64,000 bases of DNA from Opitutia bacterium (lineage in GTDB: Bacteria > Verrucomicrobiota > Verrucomicrobiia > Opitutales > Opitutaceae). Location: the NCBI GenBank assembly GCA_947475065.1, contig CANJLB010000007.1:1-64000 (forward strand). Reading direction: 5' to 3'. Of this stretch, positions 44,302 through 52,267 are shown piece by piece. Both the position numbers and the translations under genes were made by a program. Below the pieces are notes generated by a model. It ran no database searches. It was not told the DNA's origin and saw only the letters and a program-made list of their open reading frames with translations. Each line of letters begins with the position of its first letter. Position 1 is the stretch's first letter.

Positions 44302-45546
44302 ATGCCTTGGTATCTCTACCTCGCCCTCAAGCAGCTCTTCCCCACCGGGCGGAGGTTTCCGTTTTTCACGGCCATCTCGGTGCTGGGCGTGACGCTGGGT
44401 GTGGCGCTGCTCGTCGTGGTGATGAGCGTGATGGGCGGTTTCGGCTACGAAATCCGCCGGATGATCACGGACACGCAGGGGGAGGTGCAGGTGCGTGGGG
44501 ACGGGCAGGTGCTGGTGGAGCAACCGGAGGAGCTGCGTGCCGCCATCGCTGCCATTCCCGGTGTGGCCGGCGTGACACCCAATGCGGTGGGAGTCGGGCT
44601 GCTGAAATTCGAAAACAAATCGGCCTTTCCCCAGATTCAGGGCATTGATGTGCGGCACATCGAGTCCGTCGCGAACCTGAACCGCTTCATCCTCAAGCCC
44701 GACACGCTGGATGACCTGGACGACGACTCGGTCATTCTCAGCTCGCAGCTGGCCGTGGCTCTGGGCGCGCGCCGGGGGGACAAGATCGAGTTCTATTCGC
44801 TGCTGATGATCGAGAAGCTGCAGGAGAGCGAGACCATGCTGCCGCGTGAGCTGCGTGTCGCGGGCTTCTTTGTGGTCGGCCACCAGCAGCTCGACGGCAA
44901 CACCGCGCTGGTGACCTTGCGCCGGATGCAGGACCTCTACGGGCTGGGCCACTCCGTCCACGGCTTCAATGTCCGGCTCGCGCCTGGCGAGGATGCCGCC
45001 ACTGCCGCCGCGCGCATCACCGCCGCGCTGCCGCCGGCCGCCGGGGTGCAGGCGTATCCCTGGACGGACTCGTTCAGCGATTTTCTCTGGGTGCTCCAGC
45101 TCGAGAAAAACATGATTTTTTTCCTGCTCCTGTTCATCGTCATCGTGGCGGCGTTTTCCGTGACCAGCTCGCTACTCATCTCGGTCGTGCGCAAAACACG
45201 CGAGATCGGCCTGCTCGGCGCGCTGGGCGGCCGGCCGCGGCAGGTGGCGGCGTGCTTTTGCACGCAGGGGCTGCTCATCGGCGGCTGTGGCACAGTTTGC
45301 GGGCTGGGCCTGGGCTTTGTGCTGCTGTGGCTGCGCAACGACATCGTGCTCGGGCTCGCGCGCCTGTTCGGCCACCAGGACGTGATGCGGCAGTTTTACA
45401 TGGTCACCCAGCTCCCCTCGCATACGAGCGGCCTGGATGTGGCGAAGATCGTGATTTTTACCCTCGTCATCTCCACGCTGGCCGGCCTGTTGCCGGCGTG
45501 GCGGGCGGCGCGGCTCAAGCCCGTGGAGGCGCTGCGCCATGAGTGA
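44302..45546 (+). CDS. lolC: Lipoprotein-releasing ABC transporter permease (LolC/E type)
   Basis: A 414-residue inner-membrane protein with one N-terminal helix (FPFFTAISVLGVTLGVALLVVVMSVMGGFG), a periplasmic MacB-like core domain (about 55-265), and three C-terminal helices (FFLLLFIVIVAAFSVTSSLL and following FtsX domain; KTREIGLLGALGG is the coupling helix region). It extracts outer-membrane lipoproteins from the inner membrane together with LolD, the next gene, which it overlaps by 8 bases. A single permease gene suggests a homodimer (LolF-like) rather than a LolC/LolE pair. Confidence 0.92.
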   Translation: MPWYLYLALKQLFPTGRRFPFFTAISVLGVTLGVALLVVVMSVMGGFGYEIRRMITDTQGEVQVRGDGQVLVEQPEELRAAIAAIPGVAGVTPNAVGVGLLKFENKSAFPQIQGIDVRHIESVANLNRFILKPDTLDDLDDDSVILSSQLAVALGARRGDKIEFYSLLMIEKLQESETMLPRELRVAGFFVVGHQQLDGNTALVTLRRMQDLYGLGHSVHGFNVRLAPGEDAATAAARITAALPPAAGVQAYPWTDSFSDFLWVLQLEKNMIFFLLLFIVIVAAFSVTSSLLISVVRKTREIGLLGALGGRPRQVAACFCTQGLLIGGCGTVCGLGLGFVLLWLRNDIVLGLARLFGHQDVMRQFYMVTQLPSHTSGLDVAKIVIFTLVISTLAGLLPAWRAARLKPVEALRHE

Positions 45547-46192
45547 GCACGTCCTTGCCGCCACCGGCCTGCGGAAAACCTACCTGAGCGGCGACCGCCG
45601 CATCGAGGTGCTGCGTGGCGTGGACCTGGCGGTCGCGGCGGGCGAGAGCGTGGCGATCCGCGGGGAGTCGGGCTCGGGCAAATCCACCCTGCTCAACCTG
45701 CTCTCCGGCCTCGACGCGCCCGACATCGGTTCGCTCCGGTGGGCCGGGCGCACGCCGGCGGCGGACACCCGCGCCCGGTTTCTCGGCATGGTATTTCAGT
45801 CGTTCTATCTCATTCCCGAGCTCGACGCGCTGGCCAACGTGCTCATGGCCGCGCGTATTTTGGGCGTTCCCGGGGCGGCCGGGCGCGCCCGCGCCGTCGA
45901 GCTGCTGGCCAAGGTCGGCCTCGCGGGCCGCGCGACGCACCTGCCGACGCAGCTCTCCGGCGGTGAGCGCCAACGTGTGGCCATCGCCCGCGCGCTCATG
46001 AACTCACCCCGGCTCATCCTGGCCGACGAGCCGACCGGCAACCTCGACGAGGCGACCGGCGACAATGTCATCGCTCTGCTGCTCGGGTTGTGCGCCGAAA
46101 CGCAGACCGCGCTCGTGCTGGTGACGCACAACGCCGCGCACGCCGCGAAGACTTCGCGTCAGCTCTTCCTCCACGACGGGGTTCTGAAGTAG
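45539..46192 (+). CDS. lolD: Lipoprotein-releasing ABC transporter ATPase LolD
   Basis: A 217-residue ABC ATPase: Walker A GESGSGKSTLL, Q loop MVFQSFYLIPELDAL, signature LSGGERQRVAIARAL, Walker B LILADEPTGNLDE and H loop LVTHNAAH. These are typical of the LolD/MacB subfamily. It overlaps lolC (start inside the last 8 bases), so the two are coupled. The complex drives lipoprotein release to LolA; several lipoproteins in this window (39998, 54527) are possible clients. Confidence 0.95.
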   Translation: MSEHVLAATGLRKTYLSGDRRIEVLRGVDLAVAAGESVAIRGESGSGKSTLLNLLSGLDAPDIGSLRWAGRTPAADTRARFLGMVFQSFYLIPELDALANVLMAARILGVPGAAGRARAVELLAKVGLAGRATHLPTQLSGGERQRVAIARALMNSPRLILADEPTGNLDEATGDNVIALLLGLCAETQTALVLVTHNAAHAAKTSRQLFLHDGVLK

Positions 46193-46233
46193 CGCGGTCA
46201 GCATGACCGCATTTCCGAGGCCGCCGGATTTTT

Positions 46234-46458
46234 ACCACGGATTGCACGGATTAACACGGATCAATCAACCGGAGACGGATTGATTTAGAAGCCACGAAAC
46301 CAAGAACCGGCAGTGTTGGAACATAGAGAGCATAGAGCCACCAATCCGAGGTCACGGAGGAATGCTCCTTCTTACTCTGTGTCCTCTGTGGGGCGCGCGC
46401 AGTGTCCTCAGTGACCCGGTTTGTTCTGCCATCCGTGTTAATCCGTGAAATCCGTGGT
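46234..46458. repeat. 225-bp element with 28-bp inverted ends
   Basis: The ends ACCACGGATTGCACGGATT... (46234-46261) and ...AATCCGTGAAATCCGTGGT (46431-46458) are inverted repeats matching at 27 of 28 positions. Inside are further short motifs (GAAGCCACGAAACC; CTCTGTGTCCTCTGTGG). No gene is inside. Repeats of the ACCACGGAT type are common intergenic elements in many environmental bacteria; this copy fills most of the gap between lolD and the oxidoreductase gene. Confidence 0.75.
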
Positions 46459-46518
46459 CAAATCCGCTCCGATTTTTTCATGTCGCTGTTGGAACGGCCA
46501 CGGCTATCGTTTGGGCTC

Positions 46519-47499
46519 ATGTCTTCCCAAAAAATCCGCTGCGGTGTTGCGGGCGTCGGTTCGCTGGGCCAGCACCATGCGCGCATCTACGCGGCGCTGC
46601 CTGGCGCGACGCTGGCCGGCATCTACGAGACCAGCGATGCGCGCGCGGCGGAGATTTGCGCGAAGTTCAACTGCCGCCGTTTTTCCACGCTCGACGAGCT
46701 GGGCGCGGCGTGTGACGCCGTCAGCGTGGCGGTGCCCACCGATCGGCACGCGGAGGTTGCGCTGCCGTTGCTGGCGCGGGGCTGCCATCTGCTGATCGAG
46801 AAGCCCATCTGCGCCTCGCTCGCCGAGGCCGAGCAGGTGCTGGCGGCGGCCCGCGCCAAAAACTGCCTCGTGCAGGTCGGCCACATCGAGCATTTCAACC
46901 CGGTGATGGCGTTTTTGGAAAAACATGCCGACGAGCCGCGCTACATCACCGCCGAGCGGCTTGCGCCCTACCAGCCGCGCGGCACGGAGGTCGGGGTCGT
47001 GCTCGACCTGATGATCCACGACATCGGCATCGTGCTGGCGCTCGTGAAGTCGCCGATCGCGAAAATTGACAGTGTGGGCGTGACCGTGCTCTCGAAAAGC
47101 GAGGACATCGCCAACGCGCGCATCCAGTTTCAGAATGGCTGCGTGGCCAACCTGAGCGCGAGCCGCATGAGCACGAAGAAGCAGCGCGAGATCCGCATTT
47201 TTCAGGGCGACGCCTATCTCTCGCTCGATTTCATGAACCAGGCCGGCCATCTCGTGAAGAAGAGCGATATCATCGCCTATGGCCTGAAGATGAAGATCGG
47301 CCTCGTGAAGGCCGGCGATCTGTCGGCGATTCCGGTGCGCGAGATTCCCATCGAGAAGGGCGAACCGCTGGCGCTGGAGCTGGCGCACTTCATCGAAAGC
47401 GTGGCGCAGGCCCGGCAGCCGAAGGTCGGCGCGGCGCTCGGCAAGGGCGCGCTGGAGGTGGCGATTGCGATCACGGAGCAGATTCAGAGATCGAGGTAG
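46519..47499 (+). CDS. Gfo/Idh/MocA oxidoreductase, GnnA-like
   Basis: A 326-residue NAD(P)-binding oxidoreductase from ATG 46519. The Rossmann motif is GVAGVGSLGQHHARIYAALPG; the substrate-binding half has EKPICASLAEAEQVL (EKP signature) and GHIEHFNPVM. Its place directly before lpxB suggests the GnnA branch (UDP-GlcNAc 3-dehydrogenase), which with the aminotransferase GnnB makes the 2,3-diamino sugar used for N-linked lipid A acyl chains. gnnB is not in the window, so this is inference. The stop codon TAG lies inside the GTAG head of a REP hairpin (47496-47520), and a RAYT gene now separates it from lpxB. Confidence 0.8.
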   Translation: MSSQKIRCGVAGVGSLGQHHARIYAALPGATLAGIYETSDARAAEICAKFNCRRFSTLDELGAACDAVSVAVPTDRHAEVALPLLARGCHLLIEKPICASLAEAEQVLAAARAKNCLVQVGHIEHFNPVMAFLEKHADEPRYITAERLAPYQPRGTEVGVVLDLMIHDIGIVLALVKSPIAKIDSVGVTVLSKSEDIANARIQFQNGCVANLSASRMSTKKQREIRIFQGDAYLSLDFMNQAGHLVKKSDIIAYGLKMKIGLVKAGDLSAIPVREIPIEKGEPLALELAHFIESVAQARQPKVGAALGKGALEVAIAITEQIQRSR

Positions 47500-47520
47500 G
47501 GCGGGCCCGCCGGGCCCGCC
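47496..47520 (+). repeat. REP hairpin A (GTAG head)
   Basis: GTAG (47496-47499) followed by a perfect 9-bp hairpin GGCGGGCCC-GCC-GGGCCCGCC. The TAG is the stop codon of the upstream oxidoreductase gene. It is oriented opposite to REP B, so the pair brackets the RAYT gene. Confidence 0.85.
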
Positions 47521-47535
47521 GTCCCCAACAACCAC

Positions 47536-48015
47536 ATGACTTTGCCCCAACGGGCCATTCTCCCGCACGCCACACCGCCCTGGGTTGGGCCGGGTGAGGC
47601 TTTTTTCGTCACCATCTGCTGTCAGGCGCGCGGCGAGAATCAGCTTTGCCATGAGGCCGTCGCCGCGTTGCTGTTTGAGGCAGCCGAGTTTCGCCAGCGC
47701 ACGCAGCGGTGGTTTGTTCATTTGCTGCTGCTCATGCCGGATCATCTGCATGGCCTGGTTTCGTTTCCCGCCGCGGAGGTGATGAAAAAAGTTGTCGCCA
47801 ATTTCAAGGGCATCGTCGCCAAGCGCGCGGGCATCGTCTGGCAACGGGATTTTTTTGACCATCGGCTGCGGTCGGCCGCGTCGTTTGAAGAGAAGGCGCA
47901 CTACATTCGGATGAACCCGGTGCGGCAAGGACTGGTGGCGATGCCTGAGTTGTGGCCGTATGTTTGGTCGCCTAACGCAGACGCGGCGGGGCCAGCGGCC
48001 CCGCCCTACCTATGA
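47536..48015 (+). CDS. rayT: REP-associated tyrosine transposase (RAYT)
   Basis: A 159-residue Y1/HUH-type protein: HUH motif in LLMPDHLHGLVSF, the conserved WQRDFFDHRLR segment, and the catalytic Tyr in HYIRMNPVRQGLV. These are hallmarks of RAYT proteins related to IS200/IS605 transposases; they bind and cut REP hairpins carrying a GTAG-like tetranucleotide. Here the gene is flanked by two such hairpins in opposite orientation (A and B), and its last residues (AAGPAAPPYL) are encoded by REP B. Its stop TGA overlaps the lpxB start as ATGA. No inverted ends or target duplication of a full insertion sequence are seen, consistent with a domesticated single-copy RAYT. Confidence 0.92.
   Translation: MTLPQRAILPHATPPWVGPGEAFFVTICCQARGENQLCHEAVAALLFEAAEFRQRTQRWFVHLLLLMPDHLHGLVSFPAAEVMKKVVANFKGIVAKRAGIVWQRDFFDHRLRSAASFEEKAHYIRMNPVRQGLVAMPELWPYVWSPNADAAGPAAPPYL
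47985..48009 (-). repeat. REP hairpin B (GTAG head, minus orientation)
   Basis: A perfect 9-bp hairpin GGCGGGGCC-AGC-GGCCCCGCC followed by CTAC, the complement of the GTAG head. It codes for the end of the RAYT protein and stops 2 bases before the lpxB start codon. Confidence 0.88.
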
Positions 48016-49256
48016 AAGCACTCCTCCATCTTCCGGCACCCAACGGCGGGCGGGTGGACCTGCTCGTGATCGCCGGCGAGCACTCGGGCGACGAACACGC
48101 GGCCCGCATGGTGCGCGGCCTGCTCGCGCAGCGGCCGGGGCTGAACGTATGCGCGCTCGGCGGGCCACGGCTCGCGGCGGCGGGGGCGGAGTTGTTGCGT
48201 GACCTGACCGCGACCTCGGCCATCGGGCCGGGCGAGGTGCTGCGAAAGCTGGCATTTTTCCGCGCGCTCATCGCCGAGATCGTGCGCTGGATCGGCGAGC
48301 ATAAGCCGCGCGCGGTCTGCTTTGTTGATTCTTCGACGCTGAACCTGCGGATCGCGAAGGTGATGTTCGCGCGCGGTTTTTCGGCCAAGGCCGGCGGACC
48401 GACGAAGACACTCTACTACATCAGCCCGCAAGTCTGGGCGTCACGCGCGGGCCGGCGGTTTGCGATGGCGCAACATCTTGACGGATTGGCGGCGATTTTT
48501 CCCTTCGAGCCGGCCGTGTATGCGGACACCACGCTTCCGGTGGAGTTTGTCGGGCACCCGTTTGCGTCGGCCGACTACGCGCCTCCGGTGCGCTTTGATC
48601 CGGCCGGACAGGTGCTGCTGCTGCCGGGCAGCCGCACGGGCGCGGTGGCGCGGATTTTTCCGGTGCTGCTCGCGGCTTTTGCCGAGTTTGCGCGCGGGCG
48701 GCCGACCGCGCGGGCGGTGGTACTTTATCCGAGCGAGGAGATTCGCGCGGTGATGGAATCAGTCCTTTGGCGCGAGGAAAGGGTGGAATATTTGCGAGAG
48801 GGAATTGCCAATATGAAACTTGGGCCTGAAGCGATTCCCGGAATTCATTTCCAAAAAACCGGAGCTGCTGACGGCGGGGCCAGCGGCCCCGCCCTACCTC
48901 AAACCGCCTCCGCCGTGCTTACGACCAGCGGCACGATGTCCATGCACTGCGCGCTGGCGGGCATTCCGGGGGCGGTGACGTATCGCGCCGATCCGCTCTT
49001 CTATCTCCTGGGCCGGCTGCTGGTGAGGGTGAAGTTCATCGGCATCGCCAACCTCCTGCTCGGCGAGGCGATGTATCCCGAGTTCATCCAGGGCGCGGCG
49101 ACTCCCGCCGCGCTGGCGGGCGAGCTGCGCGCATGTGTGGACGACCCGGCGCGGCGCGCCCGCACGGCGGAGCAGGCGGCGCGGCTGCGGGCCCTGCTCG
49201 CACAGCCGACGAAGGGCACCGCGGCGGACTGGCTCGCACGGATGCTGACGACGTAA
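48012..49256 (+). CDS. lpxB: Lipid-A-disaccharide synthase
   Basis: A 414-residue GT19 enzyme that joins UDP-2,3-diacylglucosamine and lipid X into the lipid A disaccharide at the inner membrane. Motifs: VIAGEHSGDEHAARMV (N-terminal GExSGD), YYISPQVWASRAGR, IFPFEPAVY, FVGHPFAS and LLPGSRTGAVARIFP, then TTSGTMSMHCALAGIPGAVTYR in the C-terminal half. It is about 30 residues longer than E. coli LpxB (382), partly due to a stretch GAADGGASGPALPQTAS encoded by REP C (48873-48897), inserted in frame just before the conserved TTSGTMS loop. The start overlaps the RAYT stop. A GnnA-like gene precedes the RAYT. Confidence 0.93.
   Translation: MKALLHLPAPNGGRVDLLVIAGEHSGDEHAARMVRGLLAQRPGLNVCALGGPRLAAAGAELLRDLTATSAIGPGEVLRKLAFFRALIAEIVRWIGEHKPRAVCFVDSSTLNLRIAKVMFARGFSAKAGGPTKTLYYISPQVWASRAGRRFAMAQHLDGLAAIFPFEPAVYADTTLPVEFVGHPFASADYAPPVRFDPAGQVLLLPGSRTGAVARIFPVLLAAFAEFARGRPTARAVVLYPSEEIRAVMESVLWREERVEYLREGIANMKLGPEAIPGIHFQKTGAADGGASGPALPQTASAVLTTSGTMSMHCALAGIPGAVTYRADPLFYLLGRLLVRVKFIGIANLLLGEAMYPEFIQGAATPAALAGELRACVDDPARRARTAEQAARLRALLAQPTKGTAADWLARMLTT
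48873..48897 (-). repeat. REP hairpin C inside lpxB
   Basis: The 9-bp hairpin GGCGGGGCC-AGC-GGCCCCGCC plus CTAC is identical to REP B. It lies within the lpxB reading frame and is translated as GGASGPALP. The frame is kept. Confidence 0.88.
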
Positions 49257-49267
49257 CGTGCATTGGT

Positions 49268-49325
49268 TGTGGGCGGTGTGCCCTCACCCCGCATTCCATC
49301 GCGGGGTGAGGGCACACCGCCCACA
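49268..49325. repeat. 25-bp-arm palindrome, GTGCCCTCACCCCGC family
   Basis: A perfect inverted repeat: TGTGGGCGGTGTGCCCTCAC... (49268-49292) and its complement (49301-49325) with an 8-base loop. It lies between convergent lpxB and P450 genes. Half copies occur at 38811-38845 (inside ogg) and 63634-63664. It may act as a bidirectional terminator, but there is no T tract. Confidence 0.88.
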
Positions 49326-49350
49326 TTTTCCATTGAAAAGAGGGCCTGGC

Positions 49351-50688
49351 TCACCGCCGCTCGATCCGCATCGGCAGGCCGCCGCGCGGGCGCAGCGTCA
49401 TCCGGCCCAGCGGCTCGACCACATGGCCCGGCCGCACGCGCAGCCGGAATGACTGGGCGATCATCGCCAGCAGCAGCGTGGACTCCAGCAGGCCGAGATG
49501 TTTCCCCAAGCAAATCCGAGCGCCCGCGCCGAACGGTATGTAGGCGTGCTGCGGGATTTTTACCGCGTTGCCCGGCAGGAATCGTTCCGGCTTGAACACC
49601 TCCGGCTCCTCCCAATACAGCGTGTGCCGGTGCAGCACCCATGAGGTGATGGTGACAAACGCGCCCGCCGGAATCTTTTGCCCCGAAATCTCGTCCGCGC
49701 CGATCGCCTGCCGCGTGAACGCGTGCACCGGCGGATAGAGCCGCAGGGTTTCGTCAATCACTGCGCGCGTGTAGGTGAGGCTCGGCACTTCCTCAAACGC
49801 CGGCGCGCGCCCGCCGAGCACGCGCGCGAGCTCCTCATGCACGCGCGCCTCCACCTCGGGGTGCTTCTCCAGCAGCATGAACGCCCAGCTTAGCGTGAGC
49901 GCGGTCGTCTCGTGGCCGGCGAGGAAGATGGACGCCATTTCGTCGCGCACGAGCGACGGCTCCATGGGCTTGCCCTCCTCATCGCGGAACGACAGCAGCA
50001 TGTGCAGGAAATTTTCCGGCATCTCGCCGTCGGCGTCCTTGCCGGCGCGGAGAATTTGCGCGAGCACGCGGTCAAACTTGTCCACCGCCCTGCGCCCGCG
50101 CCACTGGCCGGGGCGCGGCAGCCACGTCGGCAGGCCGAGAAACTCGGTCAGGTGCAACCGCCCGTGCGTGGCCTGGTATTCGACAAACGCATCGTAGAGC
50201 GTGTGGACGCTGTCGCCGAGCCGGTAGCCAAACATGATCTGGCTGATGATGTCGGCGGTAAGCAGCGTGAACGCTTCCGTCACGTCCTGCTCGTGCGGGT
50301 CGCCGCGCGTCCGCCAGTCGGCGAGCATCGCCTGCCCGGCGTCGGCGATGATCTTCGAGTAGCCCTGTAGCCGGCTGCCGTGAGTCGCCGGGTTGCTGAG
50401 GCGGCGCTGGCGCGTCCACAGCTCGCCCTCGCTCACGAAGAGGCCGTTGCCGAGGAGCGGTTTCAGCATCTGCGAGTTGCCGGGGCTTTTACGGTAATTT
50501 TTCGCGTTGCTCACCATCACCTGCTGCACGCCGGCGGGGCTGTTCACGACGAACATCCACTTGTGCAGGCAGCGCACCGGGATCAGTTCGCGCCGGTAGT
50601 AGGACTTGGGCCATGCGGAGAGGACGTTCTCCCGCGCGCGCAGGAGATGGCGGAAGTCGTTCCAGGTGCTGCGGAGGTTTTTCAACAT
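49351..50688 (-). CDS. Cytochrome P450
   Basis: A 445-residue haem monooxygenase from ATG 50688. Motifs: I-helix AGHETTALTLSWAF (oxygen-activating Thr), K-helix ETLRLYPP (ExxR), and the haem-binding loop FGAGARICLGKHL with the axial Cys. It has no signal peptide or fused reductase, so it needs separate redox partners. The N-terminal WNDFRHLLRARENVLSAWPKSYYRRELIP is typical of fatty-acid or lipid-type bacterial P450s. It is divergent from an acyltransferase gene (50801), with 112 bases between the starts, which suggests a shared small-molecule pathway. The substrate cannot be told. Confidence 0.92.
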   Translation of the reverse strand: MLKNLRSTWNDFRHLLRARENVLSAWPKSYYRRELIPVRCLHKWMFVVNSPAGVQQVMVSNAKNYRKSPGNSQMLKPLLGNGLFVSEGELWTRQRRLSNPATHGSRLQGYSKIIADAGQAMLADWRTRGDPHEQDVTEAFTLLTADIISQIMFGYRLGDSVHTLYDAFVEYQATHGRLHLTEFLGLPTWLPRPGQWRGRRAVDKFDRVLAQILRAGKDADGEMPENFLHMLLSFRDEEGKPMEPSLVRDEMASIFLAGHETTALTLSWAFMLLEKHPEVEARVHEELARVLGGRAPAFEEVPSLTYTRAVIDETLRLYPPVHAFTRQAIGADEISGQKIPAGAFVTITSWVLHRHTLYWEEPEVFKPERFLPGNAVKIPQHAYIPFGAGARICLGKHLGLLESTLLLAMIAQSFRLRVRPGHVVEPLGRMTLRPRGGLPMRIERR

Positions 50689-50800
50689 GGGCGAGGTGGG
50701 CGGGCGCGGGGCGCGACGGGGCGCGCTTGACTCTGCGTGGGCCGCGCCCGTCATCACAACCAATCTTTTGGCGCGCGTCCGTGCGTGCCGCCGCCGCGCC

Positions 50801-52126
50801 ATGAAACCACTGCCGCTCACCCCGCTCGAAGAATACCTGCTGTGCGAGGACCGGCCCGGCTATCCGGGCTGGATTTGCAGCCGGCTGCGCTTTCACGGCA
50901 CGCTGCAGCGCGATGTGCTCGCCCGGGCGTTTGCCGCCGCCGTGGCGCGGCATCCGCTCGCGCGGGCCGTTGTGCGGCGCGGGCGTTTTGGCCGGCCAGC
51001 GTGGATGTGGCCGGAAGGTGTCGGGCCGCTGCCGGTTGACTGGCGCGCGCGCGCGGCCGATGGCGGTTGGCCGGAGTTCCCGTCGCATGGGCTTGAGGCC
51101 GCGCCCGGCTTCCGGCTCGTCGTCGCCGAGGAGGCCGCTATCACGGAGGTCTATGTGCAGAGTCATCATGCTGTCATGGACGGGGCGGGCGGCTTTGGGC
51201 TGATCGAGGAAATTCTGCTCCACTACGCGCACGAGCTGGGGGTGGGGGTCGGGCCGAGGGTACTGAAGCCGGAGCGGCTCACGCATCGCGGCCGGCTCGC
51301 AGCTTCGTGGGCGCAACTGCTGGCGCGGCTGCCGGGTCTGGCGCTGGGGCTGGCGCTCAACTGGCAGCTGGCGCGCCGTACAGTCGCGCCACTCGCCGCC
51401 GGAAAGTTCTCTACGCCCCACCCGCCGCCTGCGGTGGTGCGGCTGACGCTGACGGCGGCGGACTATCAGCGGCTGCGCGCGGGTGCGCGCCGGGCCGGGG
51501 CGGGCGTGAACGACGTGCTCCTGCGCGATCTCTTCGCCGCCATCCGCGCATGGCGCGATGCCCGCGGTGTGGTTGCGCCGCTCGACTGGATCCGCCTCGC
51601 CGTGCCGGTCAGCCTCCGCACCCGGGCCGATGTCGCGCTGCCCGCGGCCAATGGCTTTGGCATGGTCGCCCTCGACCGCCGTGCGAAGTCGCTCGCCAAC
51701 CGCGAACGACTGCTGCGCCGCGCACGCGAGGACATGGACATGGTGAAGCAATGGCGGCTCGGCCTCACGTTTCCCGCGCTGCTCGCCCTGCGTCGTCGCT
51801 GGCCCGGCGGCATCGCCGCGTATTCCGCGCACCCCGTGACGCGCGCGACCGCCGTGCTCACCAACGATGGGAAAATCTTCGCCCACAGCCCGTTTCTCAA
51901 CGCTGCTCGCCGAGTCGCGCTGCCCGGCGCGGTGCTGGAGGACGTGGCCGTGTCGCTGCCCTGCCGGCCCGGCACCGCCGCGCTGGTGGCCGTGGGCGTG
52001 TATGCCGGCACGATGTTTGCCGACCTCACCTACGATTCGCACACGCTGACGGCTGACCAAGCCGGAAAGTTGCTTGGCGCCTTCGAGGCGCAGCTTCGGC
52101 TTACCATGGACGCGGAGACCGGCTGA
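50801..52126 (+). CDS. Condensation/WS-DGAT-like acyltransferase
   Basis: A 441-residue protein of the CoA-dependent acyltransferase (BAHD/condensation/WES) fold. The N terminus (LTPLEEYLLCEDRPGYPGW, RLRFHGTLQRDVLARAF, AVARHPLARAVV) and the catalytic SHHAVMDGAGG (HHxxxDG) near residue 120 define it. Such proteins make esters or amides from acyl-CoA or acyl-carrier substrates, as in wax ester, polyketide-ester or siderophore-type pathways. No carrier-protein or adenylation domain is attached. It is divergent from the P450 gene, so the two may act in one tailoring pathway. The open frame extends 195 bases upstream into the intergenic region; ATG 50801 is the sensible start. Confidence 0.82.
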   Translation: MKPLPLTPLEEYLLCEDRPGYPGWICSRLRFHGTLQRDVLARAFAAAVARHPLARAVVRRGRFGRPAWMWPEGVGPLPVDWRARAADGGWPEFPSHGLEAAPGFRLVVAEEAAITEVYVQSHHAVMDGAGGFGLIEEILLHYAHELGVGVGPRVLKPERLTHRGRLAASWAQLLARLPGLALGLALNWQLARRTVAPLAAGKFSTPHPPPAVVRLTLTAADYQRLRAGARRAGAGVNDVLLRDLFAAIRAWRDARGVVAPLDWIRLAVPVSLRTRADVALPAANGFGMVALDRRAKSLANRERLLRRAREDMDMVKQWRLGLTFPALLALRRRWPGGIAAYSAHPVTRATAVLTNDGKIFAHSPFLNAARRVALPGAVLEDVAVSLPCRPGTAALVAVGVYAGTMFADLTYDSHTLTADQAGKLLGAFEAQLRLTMDAETG

Positions 52127-52267
52127 GGCCGATTAATCCGGCGGGGTCGGACGTCACCCCCCCCAGATCGCCAGGGATGCGCAGCGGGAAAGCGGAAGCC
52201 ACCATGGCGCTCTTCACCTCGCGTTGATGAGCTGGCGTCGTGGCGGCAAAATTCGGGCAATCCAAAC

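Noticed and set aside
47536-48015. A full IS200/IS605 insertion sequence
   Set aside because: The protein is RAYT-like, there is no accessory TnpB gene, and the flanks are REP hairpins rather than IS ends.
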